Below, piece by piece: positions 45,190 through 54,488 of a stretch of 64,000 bases of DNA. Origin of the DNA: Myxacorys californica WJT36-NPBG1. Lineage in GTDB: Bacteria > Cyanobacteriota > Cyanobacteriia > Leptolyngbyales > Leptolyngbyaceae. Each line of letters starts with the position of its first letter. Position 1 is the stretch's first letter. The position numbers were made by a program, and so were the translations under genes. The stretch covers positions 1 to 64,000 of the forward strand of contig JAHHHO010000002.1 in NCBI GenBank assembly GCA_019359315.1, read 5' to 3'. The notes beneath the pieces are model-generated. The model did not search any database and had not been told where the DNA came from. It saw only the letters and a list, made by a program, of their open reading frames with translations.

Positions 45190-47037
45190 ATGGACATGCA
45201 AGTTGGCGCTCGTTATCTGGGCAATGGACAGTGTAAGTTTACGGTTTGGTCGCCCAACGTCGAGGCAATGTCGGTGCAAATTGTGTCTTCGGCTCAACAG
45301 ATTCCCATGCAGCGATCGCAGGGGGATTATTGGCAGGTAACGGCAGAAGACATTTTGCCAGAAACGCTGTATTTCTACCAGTTAAACAATCAAGACGCCC
45401 GGCCTGATCCCGCCTCGCAGTCGCAACCCCAAGGAGTACATGGTCCGTCTCAAGTAATTGATCATGCGTTTGAGTGGACAGATCAGGACTGGTCAGGTGT
45501 GGCGTTAGAAGACATGATCATCTATGAATTGCATGTCGGTACATTTACACCTGAAGGAACATTTGACGCAATCATTCCGCACATTCAAACGTTAAAAGAA
45601 TTAGGCGTCACTGCGATCGAGTTGATGCCGATCGCTCAATTTCCGGGAGAGCGCCCGACAGATGATCCCGCTGCTTATCGAAACTGGGGCTACGACGGCA
45701 CCTATATCTACGCCGTGCAGAATTCTTATGGCGGCGTGAACGGACTCAAACGATTGGTGGATGCTTGTCATGCTCAAGGAATGGCAATCCTGCTTGATGT
45801 GGTCTACAACCATTTTGGACCAGAAGGAAATTACATCAGTCAGTATGGTTCCTATTTCACCGATTCCTATCGTACGCCTTGGGGAAGTGCGGTCAATTTT
45901 GATCACGTTCATAGCCATCACATTCGCAACTTTTTTATTCAAAACGCGCTGTACTGGCTGCGAGAATATCACCTGGATGGGTTACGGTTAGATGCCGTTC
46001 ACGCCATCTATGATTTGGGCGCAAAGCATATCCTGGCAGAACTTGCGGAAAACGTGGAGGCGCTTTCACAAGAACGGGGACGCAAACTTTATTTAATTGC
46101 AGAAAGTGACGCCAACGATCCCCGGGTGATTCGTCCCATCGATCGGGGTGGATATGGCATGGATGCCCAGTGGAGTGATGACTTTCACCATGCGCTTCAT
46201 TCCCTGGTGACGGGGGATAAGATTGGTTATTACCAGGACTTTGGCAAGTGTGAACAGTTAGCTAAGGCGTATCAAGATAGTTTTGTTTACGACTGGAAAT
46301 ATTCGCCGCATCGTCAGCGATTTCATGGTGATGCCTGTCACGATCGCCCGTCGAGCCAATTCGTGGTGTGCATTCAAAACCACGACCAAGTTGGTAATCG
46401 GATGCTAGGGGAACGAATGTCGGAACTGACGTCGTTTGAGGGATTGAAATTAGCGGCTGGTGCGCTGATCCTTTCACCGTTTATTCCGCTTCTATTTATG
46501 GGAGAAGAATATGGAGAAGAAGCGCCGTTTACTTATTTTGTCAGTCACTCCGATTCAGACTTGATTCATGCGGTGAGAGAAGGTCGAAAGCGAGAATTTT
46601 CGGCGTTCCATGCTCAAGGTGATCCTCCTGATCCCGAATCAGCAGAGACGTTTGGCATGTGCAAGCTGAACTGGGATAAACGCAAGGAAGGAAAACATCG
46701 TGCGCTGTGGTTGTGGTATCAGCATCTGATTGGATTGCGCAACACGGTTCCTGCGCTAGTGAATCGCGATCGCACTCACCTAAAAGCAGGATTTGATGAA
46801 GAGAAAAGGCTGGTTTGGTGGTGTAGATGGAGCGAAGATAATCAAGTATTTTGCCTGATGAATTTCAATAAAAATGATGTGGTTCATGCCCCTAACCTGC
46901 CAGAGAGCGGTTGGGGAAAACTTCTTGATTCTACCGATAAGAAGTGGATGGGAGACGGCTCTCAATCACCAGAAAAGTTAGACCCAGATCAAGAATTGAC
47001 CGTGCGATCGCAGAGTTTTGTGCTTTACCAAATCTAA
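45190..47037 (+). CDS. treZ: malto-oligosyltrehalose trehalohydrolase
   Basis: TreZ releases trehalose from maltooligosyl-trehalose made by TreY. The 615-residue GH13 enzyme has an N-terminal beta domain (VGARYLGNGQCKFTVWSPN), then YELHVGTFTPEGTFDAI, RNWGYDGTYIYAVQNSYGG (residues characteristic of TreZ), ILLDVVYNHFGPEGNY, LDGLRLDAVHAI (nucleophile Asp), LYLIAESDANDPR (acid Glu) and CIQNHDQVGNR. FMGEEYGEEAPFTYFVSH near the end is also typical. Two in-frame ATG codons lie at 45190 and 45196; the first is used. Gap to treY is 20 bp. Confidence 0.97.
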   Translation: MDMQVGARYLGNGQCKFTVWSPNVEAMSVQIVSSAQQIPMQRSQGDYWQVTAEDILPETLYFYQLNNQDARPDPASQSQPQGVHGPSQVIDHAFEWTDQDWSGVALEDMIIYELHVGTFTPEGTFDAIIPHIQTLKELGVTAIELMPIAQFPGERPTDDPAAYRNWGYDGTYIYAVQNSYGGVNGLKRLVDACHAQGMAILLDVVYNHFGPEGNYISQYGSYFTDSYRTPWGSAVNFDHVHSHHIRNFFIQNALYWLREYHLDGLRLDAVHAIYDLGAKHILAELAENVEALSQERGRKLYLIAESDANDPRVIRPIDRGGYGMDAQWSDDFHHALHSLVTGDKIGYYQDFGKCEQLAKAYQDSFVYDWKYSPHRQRFHGDACHDRPSSQFVVCIQNHDQVGNRMLGERMSELTSFEGLKLAAGALILSPFIPLLFMGEEYGEEAPFTYFVSHSDSDLIHAVREGRKREFSAFHAQGDPPDPESAETFGMCKLNWDKRKEGKHRALWLWYQHLIGLRNTVPALVNRDRTHLKAGFDEEKRLVWWCRWSEDNQVFCLMNFNKNDVVHAPNLPESGWGKLLDSTDKKWMGDGSQSPEKLDPDQELTVRSQSFVLYQI

Positions 47038-47057
47038 CGCTTACACCTTAAAATTTT

Positions 47058-49853
47058 ATGCGAATTCCTACCGCCACTTATCGAATTCAATTCAACGCCA
47101 ATTTTCGGTTTGAGCAGGCGAATCAAATCGTGAACTATCTCGCACAGTTAGGAATTTCTGACCTTTATGCCTCACCGATTTTTAAGGCCACAACCGGCAG
47201 TACTCATGGCTACGATGTTGTCGATCCAACCCGGCTAAATCCTGAACTTGGCACACGAGAATCGTTTGATGCTTTAGTTAAAGACTTGCAACAGCATGAG
47301 ATGGGATGGCTGCAAGATATCGTGCCGAACCACATGGCGTACAGCAGTGAAAACCAGTGGTTGATGGATCTGCTTGAAAATGGCGTTAACTCAGACTACG
47401 TTGCTTATTTTGATGTCGCTTGGAACTCTCCGTTTGAATCAAGCGATGAAGCAATTTTAGTGCCGCTATTGGGTAATTTCTACGGGGAATCTTTAGAGAA
47501 TGGTGAGATTCAATTAAAGTATAGTCAGAATGGTTTGAGCATTAATTACTACAGCTTGAGCATTCCACTTAATTTAGAGTCCTATGGAACGTTTCTCACT
47601 CATAACTTAGGCAAACTTGCAAAGGCATTAGGTCGTCGAGAGCCGAACTTTATTAAGCTATTAGGTATACTTTATTTGGTTAAAAATGTAACTTCTGACA
47701 TTACTGGAAAGCAGCGTCAAGACCAAGTTGAGTTTGTCAAAGGATTGCTGTGGGAACTGTATAGTGACAATGCAGAAGTTAGAAGTTTTGTTGATGAAAA
47801 CATTCAAGCTTTTAACGGAGAAACCGGAAATTCCGAAAGCTTCAATCTTCTGGACAACTTACTCTCTCAACAGTTCTTTCGCCTTGCGTATTGGAAAGTT
47901 GGAGCAGAAGAAATTAACTATCGACGCTTTTTTACCGTAAATGAACTGATTTCGGTCAAGGTCGATGAGACAAAAGTGTTTAATCACACTCATGATTTAA
48001 TCGCTCAGCTCGTAAAAGATGGAGCGGTTACAGGCTTAAGAATTGATCACATTGACGGGTTATATGATCCGACTCAATATCTGCATTCGCTTCGCGAGAA
48101 AGTAGGAGATACCTACGTCACGGTTGAAAAGATTTTACAACCTGGAGAAGATTTACCGTCTGTTTGGGATACACAAGGAACATCTGGCTACGACTATTTG
48201 AACTATGTCAATAGCGTTTTCTGTAAAACAGAAAATCAAGATAAATTAGATCAGATTTATCAAAACATTATTGGATTTCAAGCTTCATTTGAGAGGGTTG
48301 TTCTCGACAAGAAAAACCTAATTGTTGATAAGAACTTGGCGGGCGATATCGATAATTTAGCGTCCTTGCTCAAGAAAATTTCTGGTCGATATCGTTACGG
48401 AAATGACTTTACTATTAATGGTTTAAAGCGTGCGATCGCAGAGGTTCTCACGCGCTTTTCGATCTATCGGACTTACACCACAGCAGACGGTGTTTTGGAG
48501 AGCGATCGCCCCTACGTTCAAGACGTAATTCAAACTGCCAAAGAGCAAGCCCCTCTGCTGATTAACGAACTCAACTTTATTGAAAAATTGTTGCTGCTAG
48601 ATTATGACAGTTCTCTAACGCAAACCGAGAAAGAGCAGTGGCTTTATTTTGTGATGCGAGTGCAGCAATACACAGGACCATTGATGGCAAAAGGCGTCGA
48701 AGATACTGCGTTTTATGTCTATAACCGACTGATTTCTCTCAATGAAGTAGGAGGCGATCCGGATCGGTTTGGCATTGCGATCGCCGAGTTTCACGGCTAC
48801 AACCAGTATCGTCAGGCGCATTGGTCGAACGCCATGAGTGCGACTTCATCTCATGATACGAAGCGGGGTGAAGACGTTCGCGCTCGCATTAATGTCCTGT
48901 CCGAAATTCCGGATGAATGGCAGCAGCAACTTCGCACCTGGCTTGAGCTAAACCGAAAGCACAAAACCAAAGTCAAAAATGTTCTGTTCCCCGATCGCAA
49001 CGACGAGTATGCGCTCTACCAAACCTTAATCGGTGCGTTTCCCTTTTTGGAGCAAGAGCAAGAAAGCTTTACCCAACGGGCGAAGGATTACCTGTTAAAA
49101 GCGATTCGAGAAGCCAAGGTTTACACGGCTTGGTTACGTCCTAATGCTGCTTATGAAGACGCTTGCATGCGATTCGTTGATGCGGTGCTTGAGCCGTCCG
49201 AGGAAAATCCATTTCTTCAGTCACTGCTACCGTTTCAGAAGAAGGTGGCGTTCTATGGAATTTTCAACTCGTTGTCACAAGCGTTATTAAAAATAACATC
49301 GCCTGGAATTCCAGACTTTTACCAAGGCTGTGAACTTTGGGATCTCAGTCTTGTTGATCCAGATAATCGTCGCCCTGTTGACTTTGGACAGCGCCAAGCG
49401 TTTCTAGACGACATTCAACAGCGAATTCAATCTGACATTTCTAGCCTTGTGACCGAGTTATTAGAAACGAAAGAAGATGGCAGAATCAAGCTGTTTCTGA
49501 CGGTGCAAGCGTTGAAAGCCAGAACAAAATATCTATCTGTGTTTCAAAAGGGAAGCTACCAGCCGTTAGAGGTCGAAGGTGCGCTGCACGACCACGTGAT
49601 TGCGTTTGCTAGAAGCGAAGGTAGCACGACTCTCATCACCGTTGTCCCCCGCTTTTTAACCGCGATCGTGCAACCTGGTGAACATCCACTCGGAACCCAA
49701 ATCTGGTCGGATACCAAAGTGAAGTTGCCTGCACAATCGTCTTCAGGGTGGCAAGATGCGATCACGGGTCAGATTATTCAACACAACGAGGCTTTACTCG
49801 TAGGTGACGTACTCAGCCGGTTTCCGGTTGCGCTGCTGGTTAGCAGAGCGTAA
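47058..49853 (+). CDS. treY: malto-oligosyltrehalose synthase
   Basis: TreY converts the reducing end of a maltodextrin into an alpha,alpha-1,1-linked trehalosyl unit. The 931-residue protein starts PTATYRIQFNANFRFEQANQIVNYLAQLGISDLYASPIF, characteristic of TreY, followed by QDIVPNHMAYS, TGLRIDHIDGLYDPTQYL (nucleophile Asp), VTVEKILQPGEDLP (acid Glu), GTSGYDYLN, and ATSSHDTKRGEDVRARI (third Asp). The C-terminal half with YQGCELWDLSLVDPDNRRPVD is complete. It is last of the three carbohydrate genes. Trehalose serves as compatible solute and desiccation protectant in many cyanobacteria. Confidence 0.97.
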   Translation: MRIPTATYRIQFNANFRFEQANQIVNYLAQLGISDLYASPIFKATTGSTHGYDVVDPTRLNPELGTRESFDALVKDLQQHEMGWLQDIVPNHMAYSSENQWLMDLLENGVNSDYVAYFDVAWNSPFESSDEAILVPLLGNFYGESLENGEIQLKYSQNGLSINYYSLSIPLNLESYGTFLTHNLGKLAKALGRREPNFIKLLGILYLVKNVTSDITGKQRQDQVEFVKGLLWELYSDNAEVRSFVDENIQAFNGETGNSESFNLLDNLLSQQFFRLAYWKVGAEEINYRRFFTVNELISVKVDETKVFNHTHDLIAQLVKDGAVTGLRIDHIDGLYDPTQYLHSLREKVGDTYVTVEKILQPGEDLPSVWDTQGTSGYDYLNYVNSVFCKTENQDKLDQIYQNIIGFQASFERVVLDKKNLIVDKNLAGDIDNLASLLKKISGRYRYGNDFTINGLKRAIAEVLTRFSIYRTYTTADGVLESDRPYVQDVIQTAKEQAPLLINELNFIEKLLLLDYDSSLTQTEKEQWLYFVMRVQQYTGPLMAKGVEDTAFYVYNRLISLNEVGGDPDRFGIAIAEFHGYNQYRQAHWSNAMSATSSHDTKRGEDVRARINVLSEIPDEWQQQLRTWLELNRKHKTKVKNVLFPDRNDEYALYQTLIGAFPFLEQEQESFTQRAKDYLLKAIREAKVYTAWLRPNAAYEDACMRFVDAVLEPSEENPFLQSLLPFQKKVAFYGIFNSLSQALLKITSPGIPDFYQGCELWDLSLVDPDNRRPVDFGQRQAFLDDIQQRIQSDISSLVTELLETKEDGRIKLFLTVQALKARTKYLSVFQKGSYQPLEVEGALHDHVIAFARSEGSTTLITVVPRFLTAIVQPGEHPLGTQIWSDTKVKLPAQSSSGWQDAITGQIIQHNEALLVGDVLSRFPVALLVSRA

Positions 49854-49955
49854 GTTGAACAAGCTAAGTTCAACCATTTAACTTAGCTTCTGGCACGGTC
49901 AATCGGGTTCAAGAAACGTTACGATTCAACTATATCGTTTAGTCAGTGTTGCCTT

Positions 49956-50168
49956 ATGTTTCTGACCGAATTATCCCCTTTTCTTAAAGAACTGTCCCAA
50001 CAGCCGATCGCATTTTTGGGTGGTTTGGCGTCGGGTTTCCTGCGGCTGAGTTTAGCAGATGATCCGGTGAAAAGCTGGCTGGATCAACAGACGGGATCAG
50101 CCGTTTATCCGTCTGCAACCACCGACACTGGAAATGGTAGTGGCCCGCAATCGATTTCAATTGATTAG
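49956..50168 (+). CDS. small conserved cyanobacterial protein
   Basis: This 70-residue protein reads MFLTELSPFLKELSQQPIAFLGGLASGFLRLSLADDPVKSWLDQQTG, then a flexible Ser/Thr/Gly tail. The front resembles short cyanobacterial hypothetical proteins with the pattern PFLKEL...DPVKSWL, as far as I recall. One weakly hydrophobic helix (IAFLGGLASGFLRL) could associate with a membrane. No function is known to me. It lies 100 bp after treY and is followed by a hairpin, so it may be its own transcription unit. Confidence 0.7.
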   Translation: MFLTELSPFLKELSQQPIAFLGGLASGFLRLSLADDPVKSWLDQQTGSAVYPSATTDTGNGSGPQSISID

Positions 50169-50217
50169 ATGTCTGATTAGGCGTCGCGATCGCGCCACAC
50201 CACTGTGTCGAGATCAG

Positions 50218-50256
50218 GAGGCTATTAGAAGTCTTTGAAAGATTGAGAATAGCCTC
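50218..50256 (+). terminator. hairpin after the small gene, before uup
   Basis: GAGGCTATT (50218-50226) pairs perfectly with AATAGCCTC (50248-50256) around a 21-nt loop. The stem is followed by ATTCCTTT, a weak T-rich tail. Confidence 0.5.
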
Positions 50257-50348
50257 ATTCCTTTATGCAGGTCTGACCGTGCAGCAACGAGTCTAAGAAG
50301 TGAAACAGGTGTTAACGTTTGAGAGAGTGATTCGCGTCTTAGGTCAGC

Positions 50349-52271
50349 ATGAGTGTTTTAACCCTGCAATCGATCAAAAAAGATTTTGGCATCAAAGAAG
50401 TGGTTCGTGATGCCAGCTTTAGTTTAGAAGCCAGCGACAAGGTGGGCTTGATTGGCACGAATGGGTCGGGCAAATCTACCCTGCTGAAAATGATTGCGGG
50501 GCTAGAACCGATCGATGATGGGCAAATCGTCTCGTCGTCTAGCACCCGCACTGTGTATCTTCCACAACAGCCCGATCTCAACGAAAATCTCACCGTTTTG
50601 GAGCAGGTGTTTGCCGACAATAGCGAGCAGATGACGCTGGTGAAAGAGTATGAGCAACTAACAGAACAACTCGCTCATGAACAGGGCGATACCGATGCGC
50701 TGATGGCCCGATTTTCTCGCGTGACGGCACGAATGGATGCGATCGCAGCGTGGGATCTTGAAACGAAAGCCAAAATCATTCTCACCAAATTGGGCATCCA
50801 TGATTTAGATGCCAAGATTGGTCAGCTTTCTGGCGGCTACCGCAAACGCATCGCGCTAGCAACAGCACTGCTGTCTGAACCAGATGTGCTGCTGATGGAC
50901 GAACCGACCAACCATTTAGATGCGCTCTCGATTGAGTGGTTACAGAGTTACTTGGGTCGGTATCGCGGAGCGCTGTTGCTGGTGACTCACGATCGCTATT
51001 TCCTCGATCGCGTCACGAATCGCATTATCGAACTCGATCGGGGCGATCTCTTCACCTATAGCGGCAATTACTCTTACTATCTAGAGAAAAAAGCAGATGC
51101 AGAAGCCTCAGCCGCAAGTACTCAACGTAAGCATCAAGGGGTGCTAAGACGAGAATTAGAATGGCTCAAACGTGGACCCAAAGCGCGAAGCACCAAACAA
51201 AAAGCTCGCATTGACCGAGTTCACGACATGCAGAATACTGACTTTAAGCAGAGTCAGGGCAAAGTTGAAATTTCGACAGCAGGACGGCGGATCGGTAAAA
51301 AGGTGATCGAACTGCACCATGTTTCTAAATCTTACGATCGCCCCTTAATTAAAGATTTTACCTATCTGTTCAATCCTGAAGACCGAATTGGCATCATCGG
51401 TGGCAACGGCGCGGGCAAATCGACCTTGATGGATCTAATCACTGAGCGAGTGAAGCCCGATGCCGGAACTATTGAACTTGGCAGCACCATTCACATTGGT
51501 TACTTCGATCAGCATTCGGATGAGTTGCAAGATGCACTGAATGAAGATCAGCGTGTCATTGATTATCTTAAAAGCGTTGCAGAACTCGTTAAAACATCTG
51601 ACGGAGAAGTTATTACCGCTTCGCAGATGCTGGAGCGATTTTTGTTTCCGCCCAATCAGCAGTACGCGCCAATTCATAAGTTATCTGGCGGTGAGAAACG
51701 ACGGCTGTTTCTCCTGCGGGTGTTGATGAGTGCGCCCAATGTCCTAATTCTCGACGAGCCAACCAATGATCTGGACGTGCAAACTTTGTCAGTGCTAGAG
51801 GAGTATTTGGAAGACTTCAACGGATGTGTCATTGTGGTCTCCCATGATCGCTACTTTCTCGATCGCACCGTTGATTTTATTTTTGCACTAGAACCCGGCG
51901 GCACTATCCGTCAATATCCTGGTAATTACTCGGTTTATCTAGATTACAAAAAAGCCGAAGAAGAAGCCAATGAAGCATCCGAAGAAAAACAGGTTAAACA
52001 CGTTGAGCGCGACTCAACACTGAAAGAGCCGCTTGCAAAATCTTCAAAGCCCCGCAAGCTTACATTCAAAGAGAAGCGCGAGCTAGAGACTCTTGAAGCT
52101 CAGATTCCTAGACTGGAAGATGAGAAATCTAAAGTTGAATACGTGCTGTACAATAACCCACCCGAAGGGTTTACAGAGCTACAAACGCTGTCTGAAAAAT
52201 TAGCCACGCTAAGTGAGCAGATCGATACATCGACAGAACGATGGTTAGAACTGTCAGAGATTGACGCTTAA
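50349..52271 (+). CDS. uup: ABC-F family ATPase, Uup type
   Basis: ABC-F proteins are soluble twin-ATPase factors that act on ribosomes. The 640-residue protein has two nucleotide-binding domains: Walker A GTNGSGKST and GGNGAGKST; signature LSGGYRKRIALA and LSGGEKRRLFLL; Walker B LLMDEPTNHLD and LILDEPTNDLD. The linker between them contains RRELEWLKRGPKARSTKQKARIDR, characteristic of Uup. The C-terminal extension (KLTFKEKRELETLEAQIPRLEDEKSKVEYVL) is a coiled coil of the kind that binds DNA in E. coli Uup. No membrane domain is present. It begins with ATG at 50349. Confidence 0.93.
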   Translation: MSVLTLQSIKKDFGIKEVVRDASFSLEASDKVGLIGTNGSGKSTLLKMIAGLEPIDDGQIVSSSSTRTVYLPQQPDLNENLTVLEQVFADNSEQMTLVKEYEQLTEQLAHEQGDTDALMARFSRVTARMDAIAAWDLETKAKIILTKLGIHDLDAKIGQLSGGYRKRIALATALLSEPDVLLMDEPTNHLDALSIEWLQSYLGRYRGALLLVTHDRYFLDRVTNRIIELDRGDLFTYSGNYSYYLEKKADAEASAASTQRKHQGVLRRELEWLKRGPKARSTKQKARIDRVHDMQNTDFKQSQGKVEISTAGRRIGKKVIELHHVSKSYDRPLIKDFTYLFNPEDRIGIIGGNGAGKSTLMDLITERVKPDAGTIELGSTIHIGYFDQHSDELQDALNEDQRVIDYLKSVAELVKTSDGEVITASQMLERFLFPPNQQYAPIHKLSGGEKRRLFLLRVLMSAPNVLILDEPTNDLDVQTLSVLEEYLEDFNGCVIVVSHDRYFLDRTVDFIFALEPGGTIRQYPGNYSVYLDYKKAEEEANEASEEKQVKHVERDSTLKEPLAKSSKPRKLTFKEKRELETLEAQIPRLEDEKSKVEYVLYNNPPEGFTELQTLSEKLATLSEQIDTSTERWLELSEIDA

Positions 52272-52358
52272 ATTAGGGATATGGGATGCAACTGGGAAGA
52301 CGCTTACTCCTAGGTCTTGCACCTCATATCCCGCTTCAATAATTTCCTGTCCGTTGAC

Positions 52359-52781
52359 TCAAGTTTCAGAAGAAATTTCAGAAGCAAGCAGATTCGCAAG
52401 TTCAGCGTGCATAAAAGCGATATCCGGATCGCGTTGAATGGCGCGATCGTACTTCTGCTCCGCTGCTGTGCCTTGCTGAGACGGCTGGAGCAATAGGCGG
52501 GCTTGCTCTAGCAGATCCTTGGTTTGATCAAGAGTCATTGGTTCTTTCGCGCTCATTGCCTCGTCGATCTGAACAATAAATTGCGACATCGGACGGAGCC
52601 AGCTAAACCACTCATCGTCAAGGACTAGCTGAAAAAATTCGCCCGTCGAGCGGATGCGACCATGCGTTTGCTCATATTCCCCGCGCTCCGAGTCCAGCAA
52701 TGCCTTGTGCAGCCGAAGCAACGCAAGGCGCGTGTCCATCAAGCGTTTAAGGGCAATATCGAAAGAGGAAGTAGAAGACAT
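52359..52781 (-). CDS. conserved hypothetical protein, helical
   Basis: The 140-residue protein starts MSSTSSFDIALKRLMDTRLALLRLHKALLDSERGEYEQTHGRIRSTGEFFQLVLDDEWFSWLRPMSQFIVQIDE. I recall this pattern (LLRLHKALLDSER..YE...G.I...GE..QL....WF.WLR..S..IV.IDE) from bacterial proteins of unknown function. The whole chain is helical and likely oligomeric. No signal peptide or membrane segment is seen. An internal Met start (52781) is used because the 14-residue upstream extension is hydrophobic and lacks support. It follows speB by 76 bp on the same strand and may share its transcript. Confidence 0.8.
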   Translation of the reverse strand: MSSTSSFDIALKRLMDTRLALLRLHKALLDSERGEYEQTHGRIRSTGEFFQLVLDDEWFSWLRPMSQFIVQIDEAMSAKEPMTLDQTKDLLEQARLLLQPSQQGTAAEQKYDRAIQRDPDIAFMHAELANLLASEISSET

Positions 52782-52857
52782 CAGACTACAGCTCGCGATA
52801 AACACCTTGTTCCATATTGTCATATCCGAGCAAATTCAGAATTTCCTTGAGGCTCGC

Positions 52858-53901
52858 TCACGAATGCGATAGATCCATCAAATTACACAGCTTATACACC
52901 ACTCTCGCGGCGACATTTCCATCCCATTCCTGATCGCCGACTTCACACACATCAAAGCCAATAATCTGGCGTCCGCTCTGCACCACTTCACGGAACAGAC
53001 AAAACGCTTGCTCTAGCTCCAATCCGCCTGGAACTGGGGTCCCCGTATTTGAGCAGAGTTTTGGATCTAGTCCATCCACATCAAAGCTAATGTAAACCTG
53101 TGGTGGCAGTTCCGACACCATTTGTCTGCACAGTTCTAGCCACGAAACACCTGCATACATCTTCTGCTTCAACATCGGATCGTAGTAGGCGCTAATGCGT
53201 CCCTGCGATCGCTCGATCACCTCCACTTCGTCATGACACAAATCCCGAATGCCAACCTGCACTAGCTTGGAGATTTGCGGCAGTTTCAAGGCGTTGAACA
53301 TGATGGATGCATGGGAGAATTGGAAGCCTTCGTAAGCGTCGCGCAAATCAGCATGGGCATCAATGTGCAAAATGCCAAAGTCAGAGTAGCGGTCTGCTAA
53401 CGCCTGCATGTACCCCAGCGGAACGCTATGATCGCCGCCAATCACCCCGACGTGCTTTCCTCGATCCATCGCCGCAATTGCGCGATCAAACAGCCATTGG
53501 TTCATCGCTTGGCACTCTTGATTGAGCCGATCCAATCGCTCAGACAAATCGGCATCTTCTTCGACCAACTTGCCTTGCTCTAGATGTTCGATGATACGAG
53601 CAGCGTCGCGTCTCAAGGCAACGTTTTTGTCTTGCAGGTGGCTCGGAATCTGCTCCATGAAGATGCCGTGCTGCCACCCGTTGGGGTTGTCAAAGTCAAA
53701 AATATCGAGTTGGCGAGAAGCAGCCAGCACCGTTTGAGGACCGGCAGCAGTGCCCGCCCGATAGGAAACGGTTACCTCCCACGGCATCCCAAACACGATG
53801 ATATTGGCAGAGTCGTAGTCGAACGGCAGTCCTAACAGGTTACCGTTATCGACCCCAAGATCGTTTGGATTGAAGCTTTGTAGAATGTCTCTAGTTGCCA
53901 T
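52858..53901 (-). CDS. ureohydrolase family protein (agmatinase/SpeB-like)
   Basis: This 347-residue manganese-type enzyme belongs to the ureohydrolases. All metal-binding motifs are present: GVIGGDHSVPLG, LHIDAHADLRDAYEG, and ISFDVDGLDPKLCSNTGTPVPGGL. The C-terminal GFDVCEVGDQEWDGNVAARVVYKL is also typical. Agmatinase would give putrescine and urea, but cyanobacteria also contain SpeB-like enzymes shown to hydrolyse guanidine (GdmH in Synechocystis), usually nickel-dependent, so a gene symbol is not assigned. No guanidine riboswitch was recognised in the ~100 bp upstream. A helical protein follows 76 bp downstream. Confidence 0.87.
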   Translation of the reverse strand: MATRDILQSFNPNDLGVDNGNLLGLPFDYDSANIIVFGMPWEVTVSYRAGTAAGPQTVLAASRQLDIFDFDNPNGWQHGIFMEQIPSHLQDKNVALRRDAARIIEHLEQGKLVEEDADLSERLDRLNQECQAMNQWLFDRAIAAMDRGKHVGVIGGDHSVPLGYMQALADRYSDFGILHIDAHADLRDAYEGFQFSHASIMFNALKLPQISKLVQVGIRDLCHDEVEVIERSQGRISAYYDPMLKQKMYAGVSWLELCRQMVSELPPQVYISFDVDGLDPKLCSNTGTPVPGGLELEQAFCLFREVVQSGRQIIGFDVCEVGDQEWDGNVAARVVYKLCNLMDLSHS

Positions 53902-54001
53902 GAAGCCGTTTATAGCGAATCGCAGCGTCGTTGATTACTGTTCTAGTTTATCGTCCTTCTAAAGCGACGGAACTAGCAAAGGAAATGCTTTGCTCTCGGC
54001 G

Positions 54002-54313
54002 CTAATCGCTTACTACTCCATAGATTTCTGCAATCTTCTCATCTTGCGCTTCGGGTGAGAAGAGTTCCCATTCAATGCCGTTGGCATCGCGCTCGCTAGA
54101 GAATCCTTGCGCAGTTTCATCCTCAAAGCCTAGATGCCGTAGTTGTCCAGCATGTTCTGGCAGTTGGTTGATCGAGAAATTAAGTAAATCGGTTCGCCAC
54201 ATCGCATACTTGTCCAGGACAATAACGGTGGGGTCTTGTCCAAGCCGCTGAGTGTAGTCCGCGATCGAGGCTTGAAGATTGTTGACGGCAAGAGCAATAT
54301 GAAAGCGTTTCAT
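54002..54313 (-). CDS. VOC superfamily protein (glyoxalase-like)
   Basis: This 103-residue single-module VOC protein has MKRFHIALAVNNLQASIADYTQRLGQDPTVIVLDKYAMWRTDLLNFSINQLPEHAGQLRHLGFEDE, then SSERDANGIEWELFS. Candidate metal ligands are the histidine near the N-terminus (H5), the histidine of LRHLGF and the glutamate of EWELF, as in arsenic- or cadmium-response VOC proteins and related dioxygenases. The function cannot be named from sequence. Its start is preceded by a three-copy 16-bp tandem repeat. Confidence 0.82.
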   Translation of the reverse strand: MKRFHIALAVNNLQASIADYTQRLGQDPTVIVLDKYAMWRTDLLNFSINQLPEHAGQLRHLGFEDETAQGFSSERDANGIEWELFSPEAQDEKIAEIYGVVSD

Positions 54314-54338
54314 ACAAATCTTCTATCAATAGGCGTAA

Positions 54339-54386
54339 TTAAACACCATTCAAGTTAAACACCATTCAAGTTAAACACCGATTCAA
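54339..54386. repeat. three tandem 16-bp repeats
   Basis: TTAAACACCATTCAAG at 54339-54354 and 54355-54370 is repeated exactly. A third copy (TTAAACACCGATTCAA) follows at 54371-54386 with a one-base insertion. It lies 26 bp upstream of the VOC gene start. Confidence 0.8.
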
Positions 54387-54488
54387 CTCTATACGAATAG
54401 CTCTGCGGCATAACGTTCCTCATCACACGCCACAGATAACCTCAAACATCCAACAGAAGACTCTTTAGGCAGCTGGGTGATAGAGCCT

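Noticed and set aside
53902-54001. Guanidine riboswitch before the ureohydrolase gene
   Set aside because: The ~100-bp upstream region shows no recognisable ykkC-type conserved elements.
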